From the NCBI GenBank assembly GCA_020025175.1, contig JAHHSM010000001.1, positions 1-64,000 of the forward strand: a stretch of DNA of 64,000 bases, read 5' to 3'. The notes below the pieces were generated by a model. That model did no database searches. It had not been told where the DNA came from and saw nothing but the letters and a program-made list of their open reading frames with translations. This DNA is from Oscillospiraceae bacterium (GTDB taxonomy: Bacteria; Bacillota; Clostridia; Oscillospirales; Oscillospiraceae). This document shows positions 25,679 through 34,836 of this stretch, piece by piece. Position 1 is the stretch's first letter. The number at the start of each line of letters is the position of its first letter. A program made the translations under genes and the position numbers.

Positions 25679-25690
25679 GGGGATGAAGCG

Positions 25691-26758
25691 TTGGCAGATA
25701 GTTCTAAAACCGAAAAAGCGACCCCCAAAAAGCGAAGGGATGAGCGAAAAAAAGGTAACGTATTCCTGAGCCAGGATGCGGTAGCGGTTGTAACATTGGT
25801 TGGAGCATGTGCCACGTTTTTCCTGTTGAGTTCAATGATTGTAAATGAAATTGGACACTATATGATTTTTTGTATCCAGCGATGCGGCATGAGGGGCAGC
25901 ACAGAGCAAATCCTATCAGACTTGATGAATCAAGGGACTGTGACAGCATTCAAAACGGCGTTTCCGGGACTTATCGTCACCGGTATTTGCGGTGTAGCAG
26001 CAACTTTTGCCCAAACGCGCATGTTGGTCAGCAAGGAATTGCTGAAACCAAAGTTTAACCGTATTAATCCGATAGAAGGGTTTAAGCGGCTTTTTTCGAT
26101 TCGCAGTGTTGTAGAAGCGCTGAAGGGAATTTTGAAAATTACAATTCTCATCGTAATCATTTACTTAAGCCTGAAAAACTTCTTGGGAGAAAGCTACAAA
26201 TATTTATATACCGATATTAGTGCAGCCTGTGTGCATATGCTCGGTGTGGGACGCAACATGGTTGTGTGGATTGTTGTTGCGTTTGTGGCCCTTGCCGCTG
26301 GCGACTTTTTGTATCAGTGGTGGCATCATGAGCGTGAGCTGCGCATGAGTAAACAGGAAATCAAAGAAGAATACAAGCAAACAGAAGGCGATCCGCAGAT
26401 CAAGGGTAAAATCAAAGAGATGCAGCGCAGAAGAGCACAAAGCCGCATGATGCAGCAGGTGCCTGCTGCGGATGTGGTCATTCGAAACCCGACGCACTTT
26501 GCGGTTGCGCTGCGGTATCGGCCGGATGTGGATGCGGCCCCGATCGTATTGGCGAAGGGACAGGATGAATTGGCGCTGAGGATTGTAAAAGTGGCAGAAG
26601 AGGCCGGCGTTACGGTGATGGAAAACGTACCGCTTGCACGGGCACTTTATGCCGGAGCAGAGCTGAATCAGGAAATTCCGCAGGAACTCTATGGTGCGGT
26701 AGCAGAAGTTCTGGTTTACATCTTTAGGCTCAATGACGAAAAAAAGATTGTAAAATGA
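25691..26758 (+). CDS. flhB: Flagellar export switch protein FlhB
   Basis: A 355-residue protein with four transmembrane helices (about 30-215) and a cytosolic domain that switches export from hook to filament substrates. The autocleavage site NPTH is intact near 266-269. The N-terminus (DSSKTEKATPKKRRDERKKG) is the family hallmark. It starts with TTG at 25691, 8 bases after GGGGGG. Confidence 0.96.
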   Translation: MADSSKTEKATPKKRRDERKKGNVFLSQDAVAVVTLVGACATFFLLSSMIVNEIGHYMIFCIQRCGMRGSTEQILSDLMNQGTVTAFKTAFPGLIVTGICGVAATFAQTRMLVSKELLKPKFNRINPIEGFKRLFSIRSVVEALKGILKITILIVIIYLSLKNFLGESYKYLYTDISAACVHMLGVGRNMVVWIVVAFVALAAGDFLYQWWHHERELRMSKQEIKEEYKQTEGDPQIKGKIKEMQRRRAQSRMMQQVPAADVVIRNPTHFAVALRYRPDVDAAPIVLAKGQDELALRIVKVAEEAGVTVMENVPLARALYAGAELNQEIPQELYGAVAEVLVYIFRLNDEKKIVK

Positions 26759-26772
26759 AAAAGCAAAATGAT

Positions 26773-26792
26773 GTGCGCACTGATGTGCGCAT
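26773..26792 (+). other. Hairpin between flhB and flhA
   Basis: GTGCGCAC and GTGCGCAT form an 8-base-pair stem around TGAT; TTGATTAAAG follows. It lies in the 94-base flhB-flhA gap and could attenuate or protect mRNA. It is too poor in T to be called a terminator. Confidence 0.4.
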
Positions 26793-26852
26793 TTGATTAA
26801 AGGCAGGAGTGAATACCTGCGTGGTAATGCAAAGAAGTGGAGGAAACGGCGC

Positions 26853-28955
26853 ATGAAGCGAATTTTAAATAATACGGTATCGCTATGCGTAGTGGTGGTC
26901 GTTCTATTTCTGATTGTACCCCTGCCGACATTTATGTTGGACTTTTTGCTGATTGTCAATATCGGCCTTGCCATTATGATTTTGATGATCACTATGAATA
27001 TATCAGAAGCACTGGAATTTTCCATATTTCCATCGCTGCTGCTGGTAACGACGTTATTTCGACTAGGATTGAACGTGTCCAGTACACGATGGATCCTTTC
27101 CAACGGCGGTTACGCCGGTGAAGTAATTCAAAACTTTGGTCAGCTGATTACAGGCGGCAATATCGTCATCGGTGTTGTCATCTTCCTGATTATCGTGTTG
27201 ATTCAGTTTATTGTTATTACAAAAGGTGCAGAGCGTGTTGCGGAAGTTGCAGCGCGTTTTACATTGGACGCAATGCCCGGTAAGCAGATGGCAATTGACG
27301 CAGACCTTTCCTCCGGACTGATTACCGAGCAGGAGGCGCGTGAAAGACGTCATAAGATCCAGAAGGAAGCGGATTTCTACGGCGCTATGGACGGTGCTAC
27401 AAAGATCGTCAAGGGCGATGCGGTCATGTCTTTGATCATCACATTAATTAACTTCGTTGGTGGTTTGATCATCGGTATGACCAGTGGAGGAGACTTTAAC
27501 TCGGTTTTGACAACCTATTCCATCGCAACCATCGGTGACGGTCTGGTTTCCCAGCTGCCTGCGCTGATGATTTCCACGGCAACCGGCATGATCGTTACAC
27601 GTTCTGTTTCTGAGGGAAGCCTGAGCGTCGATGTGATAAAGCAGTTTTCCTCGCAGCCGCGTGCAATTATGGCAACCGGCGTGATTTTGCTGCTGCTGGC
27701 AGCGCTGCCGAGAACGCCCCATATGGCACTGTTTGCCGGCGGCACGCTGCTCGTTGTCGGCGGATATATCGTTGGCAAACGTATGGAAAAGCAGCAGGCT
27801 GTGAAAACCGCGCAGGATCATCAGCAGGTTGAGAATCCTGAGATGGCCGCACCCAGCGAAAGCGACTACTTTAAGGATATCAACAATGTATATTCGCTGC
27901 TGAATGTGGAACCCATCGAAATGGAATTCGGCTACAGCTTGATCCCTTTGGTGGATGAAAGCCGCGGTGGTAAGATGATTAGTCGAATTGTTATTTTCCG
28001 ACGCCAGTATGCACAGGATATGGGCTTTGTATTTCCGTCCATTCGTTTGCACGATGCTGCTGCGCTGGGCACGAACCAGTATGTGATCCGCATCCGCGGT
28101 GAAGAAGTTGCGCGGGGCGAAATCCTCGTGGATTACTATCTGGCACTGGAGCCGGCAGCTCCGCTGGGAGAAATTGACGGCATTGAAACAATTGAACCTG
28201 CATACGGTATCCCATCCCGTTGGATTTTGCCTGAAAATAAGGAAATGGCGGAGATCTATGGATACAATGTTATCGATCCACTTTCTGTGATGCTGACCCA
28301 CTTATCTGAAACAGTCAAAAAACACGCCTATGAGCTGCTGAACCGCAGTGAGACGATACAGCTTGTGGAAAACTTAAAGAACAGCATGCCGGAATTGGTG
28401 GAGGAAGTGGTTCCCAAAGTCATTACCTATTCTACATTGGAAAAGGTGCTGCGCGGCTTGCTGAAAGAGGGGGTTCCCATCAAAGATATGGGATTGATCC
28501 TCGAAACGCTGGCAGATGCCCTTACCTCCGGACACGATATCGATAGCGCAGTGGAGCAGGTGCGCGGTGCATTGGCAAGAACCATCACACGCCGCTTCTG
28601 CCAGGATGGACAGCTGCGCGTGATTACACTGGATGCAGAGGTCGAGCGCAGAATTATTACTTCGCTGACACGCAATGAGCAGGGAACCTATCTGGCAATG
28701 GGTGCTGAATTGATGCAGCAGACCATTGGACAGGTTGGAGAACATATGAAGAAGTTCCATGAATTGTCCCAGACACCGATTATTTTGGTCAGCCAGGTGA
28801 TTCGCGGATACTTCAGCAAAATGATTACACAGTTTTATCCTGATGTTTACGTTTTGTCATTCAATGAAGTGACAAGTAATGTACAAATTCAGGCAATCGG
28901 TAATGTGACCATGGAAGGGCCTAAGCAGTCTGAGCAAAGGTCGGTGAGTTCATGA
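26853..28955 (+). CDS. flhA: Flagellar export protein FlhA
   Basis: A 700-residue protein with about eight transmembrane helices (first 310 residues) and a large cytosolic domain that docks export chaperones as a nonamer. The FHIPEP signature region is clear (TRWILSNGGYAGEVIQNFG and the ARFTLDAMPGKQMAIDADL loop). ATG at 26853 is chosen since AGTGGAGG lies 9 bases upstream; an earlier in-frame ATG at 26793 is within the hairpin. It overlaps fliA by 4 bases. flhF and flhG, which usually follow, are absent. Confidence 0.96.
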   Translation: MKRILNNTVSLCVVVVVLFLIVPLPTFMLDFLLIVNIGLAIMILMITMNISEALEFSIFPSLLLVTTLFRLGLNVSSTRWILSNGGYAGEVIQNFGQLITGGNIVIGVVIFLIIVLIQFIVITKGAERVAEVAARFTLDAMPGKQMAIDADLSSGLITEQEARERRHKIQKEADFYGAMDGATKIVKGDAVMSLIITLINFVGGLIIGMTSGGDFNSVLTTYSIATIGDGLVSQLPALMISTATGMIVTRSVSEGSLSVDVIKQFSSQPRAIMATGVILLLLAALPRTPHMALFAGGTLLVVGGYIVGKRMEKQQAVKTAQDHQQVENPEMAAPSESDYFKDINNVYSLLNVEPIEMEFGYSLIPLVDESRGGKMISRIVIFRRQYAQDMGFVFPSIRLHDAAALGTNQYVIRIRGEEVARGEILVDYYLALEPAAPLGEIDGIETIEPAYGIPSRWILPENKEMAEIYGYNVIDPLSVMLTHLSETVKKHAYELLNRSETIQLVENLKNSMPELVEEVVPKVITYSTLEKVLRGLLKEGVPIKDMGLILETLADALTSGHDIDSAVEQVRGALARTITRRFCQDGQLRVITLDAEVERRIITSLTRNEQGTYLAMGAELMQQTIGQVGEHMKKFHELSQTPIILVSQVIRGYFSKMITQFYPDVYVLSFNEVTSNVQIQAIGNVTMEGPKQSEQRSVSS

Positions 28956-29812
28956 ATGATACAGTAAACGCTCCCAAGGAGAATGCAGCAGCGGCTGATA
29001 CTACAGCGCTGGATACCATGGAACTGCTGGCCCTCTATAAAAAGACCGGCGATGAGCAGATTAAATGGGAAATCGTCCTTCGCTATGAGGATATTGTTAA
29101 ATATGTTGCTATGCAGGCACGGGGAATTTACAGCGGCTTTGCACAGGTGGAAGATATCATCAATGAGGGGCTTATCACACTGCTGAAGGCGATTGATAAA
29201 TTCGATTTGACACAGGGTGTTAAATTTGAAACTTATGTATCAAAGCGCATTCGTGGAATGATCATCGATCTTGCACGAAGGCAGGACTGGGTACCCAGAA
29301 CAGTGCGCAAACGTGCGAAAGAAATTGATGAGGCGACCGCAGAATTATCCAATGAGCTTGGAAGATATCCCACAAGCGGAGAAATGGCTGCGTACTTAAA
29401 TATTACAGAAGAGCGGTACCAGAAGGATTTGTCCTGTATTGCAATGAATCATTTGATTTCACTGGAATCGTTGATTGATACGGGAGAAACAGAAAGTCCC
29501 CGTTTTGAGGTGGCGTCAAAGGACAGCAGCAGTATGCCGGATGCTGTTTTGGAAGAGCGGGAGCATACGGAGGTTTTGGCACGGGCTATCAGCCATTTGC
29601 AGGAAAATGAGCAGATCGTACTCTCCCTCTATTATGTCGAAAATCTGCTTTTAAAAGATATTGCGCAGATTATGAATATCAGCGAGCCTCGCGTATCACA
29701 AATTCATACGCGGGCGATCAGTAAACTCAGAAAAGAATTAAAAAACTATTATGATATAACAGAAGAACCCGCAAAAATCAGAGAGAGAAAGAAAGGTGTA
29801 GGAGATGTTTAA
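28952..29812 (+). CDS. fliA: Flagellar sigma factor FliA (sigma-28/sigma-D)
   Basis: A 286-residue FliA/WhiG-type sigma factor that directs late flagellar and chemotaxis genes. Region 2 (about 45-115) includes DIINEGLITLLKAIDKFD and KFETYVSKRIRGMIID; region 3 has KRAKEIDEATAELSNELG; region 4 has NISEPRVSQIHTRAISKLR. It shares ATGA with the flhA stop. No FlgM anti-sigma factor is seen in the window. Confidence 0.94.
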   Translation: MNDTVNAPKENAAAADTTALDTMELLALYKKTGDEQIKWEIVLRYEDIVKYVAMQARGIYSGFAQVEDIINEGLITLLKAIDKFDLTQGVKFETYVSKRIRGMIIDLARRQDWVPRTVRKRAKEIDEATAELSNELGRYPTSGEMAAYLNITEERYQKDLSCIAMNHLISLESLIDTGETESPRFEVASKDSSSMPDAVLEEREHTEVLARAISHLQENEQIVLSLYYVENLLLKDIAQIMNISEPRVSQIHTRAISKLRKELKNYYDITEEPAKIRERKKGVGDV

Positions 29813-30554
29813 GGGATTTTATAATCTGACATCCGGCGTATTAACGCATCAACGCAATTTGAATGTGGTTGCAAACAATATGACAAACATTTCTACTCCC
29901 GGCTACAAGCAGGATCGTTATACTGCAACGACTTTTGACGAGGTCATATTTAGCAGAGTGGGAAACAAAGACAGTCAGGGCACAGAAATTGGTACACAAA
30001 GCTATATCCGCGCAACCAGCGACATTGACACAGATTTTACGCAGGGTGTTTTGGAGCCCACGGGACTTCCGCTGGACTTTGCAATCAATGGGGAGGGCTT
30101 TTTTGCCGTGCAGGATGCAAACGGTGAAGTTGCCTATACGCGAAGCGGAAACTTTTCACTGGATGATGAAGGCTACCTGTGCCTGCCTGGATATGGGCGT
30201 GTCTTAAATCCGCAGGGCGGCACAATTCAGCTCGGAACTGATAAGATTCATGCGGACAAGCAGGGCATTATCTATTACGATGAAGGCGGAACCCTGGGGC
30301 AGGTCGGTATTTATACCTTTGCAGATAATGCGGCACTGGACCGCAACCTACAGGGACTGTTTACCGGAGCAGGTGCGCAGGCAGCAGTAGCCGGTGAAAT
30401 GCTCAATGGCTATGTGGAACGGTCGAATACGGATATCATAAAGCAAATGACCGATATGATTACATACCAACGATCTCTGCAAAGTGCAGCACAGGCAATG
30501 AAAATGTACGACAGTTTGATGACGAAAGCTACCAACGATGTTGGTCGTCTGTAA
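29805..30554 (+). CDS. flgG: Flagellar rod/hook protein, FlgF/FlgG family (first copy)
   Basis: A 249-residue distal rod protein. It has the N-terminal motif LNVVANNMTNISTPGYKQDR and the C-terminal YVERSNTDIIKQMTDMITYQ helix, with the FINGEGFF-like turn (FAINGEGFFAVQ) in the middle. It overlaps the end of fliA by 8 bases. In related Clostridia two such genes follow fliA; which one works as FlgF and which as FlgG is not settled by sequence here. Confidence 0.85.
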   Translation: MFKGFYNLTSGVLTHQRNLNVVANNMTNISTPGYKQDRYTATTFDEVIFSRVGNKDSQGTEIGTQSYIRATSDIDTDFTQGVLEPTGLPLDFAINGEGFFAVQDANGEVAYTRSGNFSLDDEGYLCLPGYGRVLNPQGGTIQLGTDKIHADKQGIIYYDEGGTLGQVGIYTFADNAALDRNLQGLFTGAGAQAAVAGEMLNGYVERSNTDIIKQMTDMITYQRSLQSAAQAMKMYDSLMTKATNDVGRL

Positions 30555-30569
30555 GGAGATGTGCAGTAT

Positions 30570-31316
30570 ATGAATCAATCCTTTTACATAGGTACAGTAG
30601 GTGCCCAGCAGCAGCAAAGAAGTCTGAATGTTACCGGTAATAATATTTCTAATGTGAACAGCTATGGGTTTAAAGGCGAACTCAGCCGCTTCAGCAGCTT
30701 GATGTATCACAATGTGCGAACAGCCGGAGGAACGGACGCCAAGTCCGGCAGCGGTGCTGGTGTCTGGGGAACAGACACCAATTTCCGTACCGGTGCAGCT
30801 GCACAAACCGGAAGAAGTCAGGATTATATGATTGAGGGAAATGGCTTTTTTGCGCTGGTCGATCCTGCTACAAATGAAATTTCTTTCACACGCAAGGGTG
30901 CTTTTTCTATGGCATCACTGGAACGGCCTACAGGGGAAGTGGATGAAACGGGGCAGTTAAAAACAGATTTGTTCTATTATTTATCTGATGGCAACGGCCG
31001 CTTTGTTTTGGGGGCAGACGGTGATATGCTTCCAATGAGCGATCCCAACGAAAAACAAAATGTGGGAATTTTTGACTATGCCAATTATAATGGTATGGAA
31101 CATATTGACGGCACAAGATTCCGCCCGATCAATAAGAACGGTGACCTTACATTTGGTACAGGCAAGCTTGTGCAGGGGGCCTTGGAAATGTCTAATGTAG
31201 ATCTTGCGGAAGAAATGACTAAGGTAATTGAGGCACAGCGTGCCTACAGTATGGCGCTGAAAATGGTGACAACCTCGGATGAGATTGAATCCACAATCAA
31301 TAGTTTGCGCGGTTAA
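30570..31316 (+). CDS. Flagellar rod/hook protein, FlgF/FlgG family (second copy)
   Basis: A 248-residue paralog of the preceding gene, with LNVTGNNISNVNSYGFKGEL near the N-terminus, MIEGNGFFALVDP in the middle and EMSNVDLAEEMTKVIEAQRA at the end. It has an insert around residues 55-80 that is rich in Gly and Thr. ATG at 30570 is preferred over GTG at 30561, which is only 2 bases from AAGGAG. Together the two genes could build the distal rod. Confidence 0.85.
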   Translation: MNQSFYIGTVGAQQQQRSLNVTGNNISNVNSYGFKGELSRFSSLMYHNVRTAGGTDAKSGSGAGVWGTDTNFRTGAAAQTGRSQDYMIEGNGFFALVDPATNEISFTRKGAFSMASLERPTGEVDETGQLKTDLFYYLSDGNGRFVLGADGDMLPMSDPNEKQNVGIFDYANYNGMEHIDGTRFRPINKNGDLTFGTGKLVQGALEMSNVDLAEEMTKVIEAQRAYSMALKMVTTSDEIESTINSLRG

Positions 31317-31335
31317 GAGAGGCTGAGAAACAGGA

Positions 31336-31959
31336 ATGAAAGATTACGATGAATTGAACTCGTTGGAACTGGATACGTTGAAAGAAATCGGCAGTATCGG
31401 AACAGGAAATGCTGCAACAGCACTTTCAGAGCTGATTGGGCAGCAGGTTCGTATTCAGGAGCCAGAAGTGCGTATTATGGGTTATAATGAGGCTATTGAG
31501 TGGATTGGCGGACCGGAAGAAATTACCGCCGGTGTTCTGGTGCGGTTGAGTGGTCAGATCAATGGTATTATGCTTTCTGTTCAAAAGCTGGATTTTGTAA
31601 ACTTAATTTTGAAAAGTATGATGGGAAAAGATGTGGAGGACTATTTTGGCCTTCGCGAGATGGAAAGTTCTGCCTTGATTGAAGTTGGAAATATTATGAT
31701 TTCTACATTTATCAATGCGCTCACAGGTTTGGCAAGCATTCAAGTGGATTTGACAGTTCCTGCATTTACTGTAGACATGCAGGGCGCAATTATGGCAGTT
31801 CCCATGGCAGCATACGGAGGACAGTCCAATTATATTATGACAATTGGCGGAAAATTTGTTTGTAATGGAGTAGAGGTACCTTGCCGACTGCTGATGTCAC
31901 CTGATATTCGGTCGTTGGAATTTTTATTAAGAAAGTTGGGCGTTGATGGCGGAAATTAA
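31336..31959 (+). CDS. cheC: CheY-P phosphatase CheC
   Basis: A 207-residue protein that removes phosphate from CheY and partners with CheD. Both active-site helices are present: LKEIGSIGTGNAATALSEL (near 15-33) and ALIEVGNIMISTFINAL (near 113-129), each with the Glu and Asn pair. It overlaps cheD by 14 bases. Confidence 0.94.
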   Translation: MKDYDELNSLELDTLKEIGSIGTGNAATALSELIGQQVRIQEPEVRIMGYNEAIEWIGGPEEITAGVLVRLSGQINGIMLSVQKLDFVNLILKSMMGKDVEDYFGLREMESSALIEVGNIMISTFINALTGLASIQVDLTVPAFTVDMQGAIMAVPMAAYGGQSNYIMTIGGKFVCNGVEVPCRLLMSPDIRSLEFLLRKLGVDGGN

Positions 31960-32437
31960 AGATGATAAGCTCATCATCGGCATTGCGGACATGAAAATGG
32001 CAAGAGGCACTGGAATGCTGGTGACGTATGCTTTGGGATCATGCGTAGGCATCTGTCTGTATGATCAAAAAGTGAAGATTGGTGCGCTTATCCATATTAT
32101 GTTACCGCTGAATATGGAAACAGGACGCACAAGCAAAATGAAATATGCCGACACAGGCATCAGTGAAACGGTTAAAATGATGGAAGCAAAAGGTGCATCC
32201 AGATCAAGATTGACAGCAAAAATTGCCGGCGGAGCAAAAATGTTTGAAATTTCCGGTGGCACATTTGGGAATATTGGACAGCGCAATATTGAGAGCGTAC
32301 GTCTTATCCTGAAGAGAGAGGGGATCAAGCTGCTGAAAGAAGAAACCGGCGGAACGATTGCCCGTACATTGCTGTTTGATGTATCAAGCGGTATGGCGTG
32401 TGTGCGCTGCCACGGAAAACCAGATCTGATTATTTGA
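31946..32437 (+). CDS. cheD: Chemoreceptor glutamine deamidase CheD
   Basis: A 163-residue enzyme that deamidates receptor glutamines. The catalytic Cys is in LGSCV, the His in HIMLP, and the conserved AKIAGGAKMF and IGQRN blocks are present. ATG at 31946 is taken as start; a TTG immediately before it is also possible. The cheC-cheD pair is the usual Gram-positive adaptation module. Confidence 0.94.
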   Translation: MAEIKDDKLIIGIADMKMARGTGMLVTYALGSCVGICLYDQKVKIGALIHIMLPLNMETGRTSKMKYADTGISETVKMMEAKGASRSRLTAKIAGGAKMFEISGGTFGNIGQRNIESVRLILKREGIKLLKEETGGTIARTLLFDVSSGMACVRCHGKPDLII

Positions 32438-32460
32438 AATCTTGGAAGGAGTGAGCAAAG

Positions 32461-33387
32461 GTGTTAGGAGAAGATAAAAGCGGAATTCTTTTGGAATCCG
32501 GAACGAATGAAATTGAGGTCATGGAATTTACCATTCAAGACAGTCTCTATGGCATTAATGTTGCTAAGGTGAAGGAGATTCTTGTTTCCGCGCCGGTGAA
32601 GCCCATGCCTCATTCCCATCCTGCTGTGGAGGGAATTTTCAAGCCACGCGATGTTGTTTTAACGGTCGTGGATCTCCCCAAATATTTATCCCGTGTGGAA
32701 TGCGAAAAAAAGCCGAAAGATCTGTTTATCGTAACGGAATTTAATAAGATGAATATTGCATTCCGCGTTCATTCGGTGGTGGGGATCAGCCGTATTTCAT
32801 GGAAAGATATTCAAAAGCCGGATAAGACTGTATCCGGTGGTGCAGAGGGCGTTGCAACCGGTATTGCACAGTGCGGAAAAGATCTGGTCACGATTCTGGA
32901 CTTTGAGAAGATCATTGCAGAAATCGCTCCCGAAACAACGATTCAGATGTCTGAGATTGATCAGCTTGGTCATAGAGATCGCAGCGATGCGGCCATTCTT
33001 GTGGCGGAAGATTCGATTCTGCTGAGCAAAATGATTGAGGAAGCACTGCATAAATCCGGTTATGTGAACACAAAGATGTTTCAGAATGGACAGGAGCTGT
33101 GGGATTATATAGACAGCTTGCGTGATGATAAGTTCCTGCATGAAAAAGCATCCTTGATTATCACTGATATTGAGATGCCGCAGATGGATGGACACCATTT
33201 GGTAAAGCGCATTAAAACAGATAAAAACCTTATGCGTATCCCAACCATTATTTTCTCTTCACTGATTACAGAGGAGATGCGTGTCAAAGGCAAAGAACTG
33301 GGCGCTGATGAGCAATTGAGCAAACCGGAAATTGGACATCTGGTTCAAGTGGTTGATCATTTGCTGGCATCCTGTAAGGGTGTATAA
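32461..33387 (+). CDS. cheV: Chemotaxis coupling protein CheV
   Basis: A 308-residue protein with an N-terminal CheW-like coupling domain (about 15-160) and a C-terminal receiver domain (about 175-300, acceptor Asp in LIITDIEMPQMDG). CheV couples receptors to CheA and adapts through phosphorylation. It starts with GTG at 32461, 9 bases after AAGGAG. No cheW or cheA is in the window; CheV may be accompanied by those elsewhere. Confidence 0.93.
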   Translation: MLGEDKSGILLESGTNEIEVMEFTIQDSLYGINVAKVKEILVSAPVKPMPHSHPAVEGIFKPRDVVLTVVDLPKYLSRVECEKKPKDLFIVTEFNKMNIAFRVHSVVGISRISWKDIQKPDKTVSGGAEGVATGIAQCGKDLVTILDFEKIIAEIAPETTIQMSEIDQLGHRDRSDAAILVAEDSILLSKMIEEALHKSGYVNTKMFQNGQELWDYIDSLRDDKFLHEKASLIITDIEMPQMDGHHLVKRIKTDKNLMRIPTIIFSSLITEEMRVKGKELGADEQLSKPEIGHLVQVVDHLLASCKGV

Positions 33388-33404
33388 ACTAGGGAGGGAA
33401 CCAT

Positions 33405-34691
33405 ATGAGCAGCAAATATATTGTCCGACAGCCTATTAAGGACGCAGAAAATACCGTTATTGGCCATGAAATTCTTTATCACGGAGAAAATCAGGCGTTT
33501 ACAACAGAAGTTAAAACTGAGAATGAATATGCTGCGGCAGATACCATCTATAATTTTTTAACAAATGATGGCGGTAAGGCGCTGAAGGGCAAACTGAATT
33601 TTATGACCTTTACAACAATGCTGCTGATGAAGAAAACTCCGCGCCTGTTTGATAAGTCAGAGTTAGTCATTCAGATTGATGACAGTGTTATTATTCATCC
33701 GCTCTCTATGCACTTTGTCAACATGTTTGCAAAGGAAGGGTATAAAATTGCGGTCAACGAGTTCCAGTTTGCGCCGCGTTACTTATCACTGCTGGATACG
33801 ACTGATTACATCAAAGTGAATATCAGCACAACGCAGCCTGATGCGTTGCGTAATATCGTTGAGATCGCGCACAGTATGCACAAAAAATGTATTGTTACCA
33901 ATATTGAAACATCTGAGCAGCATGAATTGGCATGCAGCTTGAAAGTGGATGGGTTTGAAGGTCCCTTTGTGGCAGGAAAGCTAAAGACAAAGGCACACAG
34001 CAGTGCCTATCTGCAAAGCAACTTCTTCCGGCTGATGGTTGCGGTGACCAAAGACGAGCCTGATGTGGATGAAATCGAGCAGTTGATTTCTATGGATGCA
34101 AGCTTGAGCTTTGGATTGCTGAAAATGGCAAACTCTGCATATTTCGCATTGCGTCATCGTGCCACAACCATTCATCAGGCAATTATGACCCTGGGTCTTG
34201 GTCAGCTGAAGCAATGGATCTACCTGCTTAGTGCCAGCCTTGTGGATAGTACAGTAGATGCTGCGAGCGAGGAATTTTTGAAATTGTCCTTCATGCGCGC
34301 GAATTTTTGCAGTGAGCTGATGAAATACGCAGAGGATATGCCGATTTCCCGTTCGGAAGCATATTTGCTGGGTATGTTCTCTACGCTGAACCATTTGATC
34401 GATGCGCCGATGGAAGAAATTCTGGAAGAAGTGCCTGTGGCGGATGAAGTGAAAGCAGCCCTGATTCATCAGGAAGGAAGATGCGGTATGTTGTATAAGC
34501 TGGTGCTTGCGTATGAAGCAGCAGATTGGGATTCAATCAATAGCTATGCTGCGGAGCTGGGAATTCCGGATCAGGTGCTGACCAGTGTGTACTTCCTGTG
34601 TATCGAGAATGTGAATGCACTGTGGGATCAATTGACAAAAGCTTCGCCCAAACAATTGGTGGAGGAAGGCGCGTCTGTGCCTCAAATGTAA
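33405..34691 (+). CDS. Degenerate EAL plus HDOD signalling protein
   Basis: A 428-residue protein of the YuxH-like EAL-HDOD class. The N-terminal half (about 1-205) has the fold pattern of an EAL domain, but the catalytic EAL motif is replaced (GHEILYHG), so it probably cannot hydrolyse c-di-GMP. The HDOD domain follows (about 210-400; LISMDASLSFGLLKMANSAYF, then HQAIMTLGLGQLKQWIYLLS). Such proteins are regulatory, often linked to motility and c-di-GMP. It is the last gene of the cluster, right before a strong terminator. Confidence 0.87.
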   Translation: MSSKYIVRQPIKDAENTVIGHEILYHGENQAFTTEVKTENEYAAADTIYNFLTNDGGKALKGKLNFMTFTTMLLMKKTPRLFDKSELVIQIDDSVIIHPLSMHFVNMFAKEGYKIAVNEFQFAPRYLSLLDTTDYIKVNISTTQPDALRNIVEIAHSMHKKCIVTNIETSEQHELACSLKVDGFEGPFVAGKLKTKAHSSAYLQSNFFRLMVAVTKDEPDVDEIEQLISMDASLSFGLLKMANSAYFALRHRATTIHQAIMTLGLGQLKQWIYLLSASLVDSTVDAASEEFLKLSFMRANFCSELMKYAEDMPISRSEAYLLGMFSTLNHLIDAPMEEILEEVPVADEVKAALIHQEGRCGMLYKLVLAYEAADWDSINSYAAELGIPDQVLTSVYFLCIENVNALWDQLTKASPKQLVEEGASVPQM

Positions 34692-34731
34692 ACCATGTTT
34701 GTGTGCGAGGGTTCAATAGTTTTTCAATAAT

Positions 34732-34772
34732 AAAGGATGTGGGAGCATTTTATCAATGCTCCCACATCCTTT
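34732..34772. terminator. Strong terminator closing the flagellar cluster
   Basis: A 17-base-pair stem (34732-34748 with 34756-34772) whose 3' arm ends in TTT and whose 5' arm begins with AAA. It can stop both the flagellar transcript and that of the minus-strand gene at 34837. Confidence 0.85.
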
Positions 34773-34836
34773 CAGCGTTTATTTCTATTGCGTTGTCAGC
34801 AATAGAGCAAGGGTTGGTATATGGAATATAGTCTAA

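Noticed and set aside
30561..30569. GTG at 30561 as start of the second FlgF/G gene
   Set aside because: Only 2 bases separate it from AAGGAG; the ATG at 30570 has normal spacing and fits the family N-terminus.
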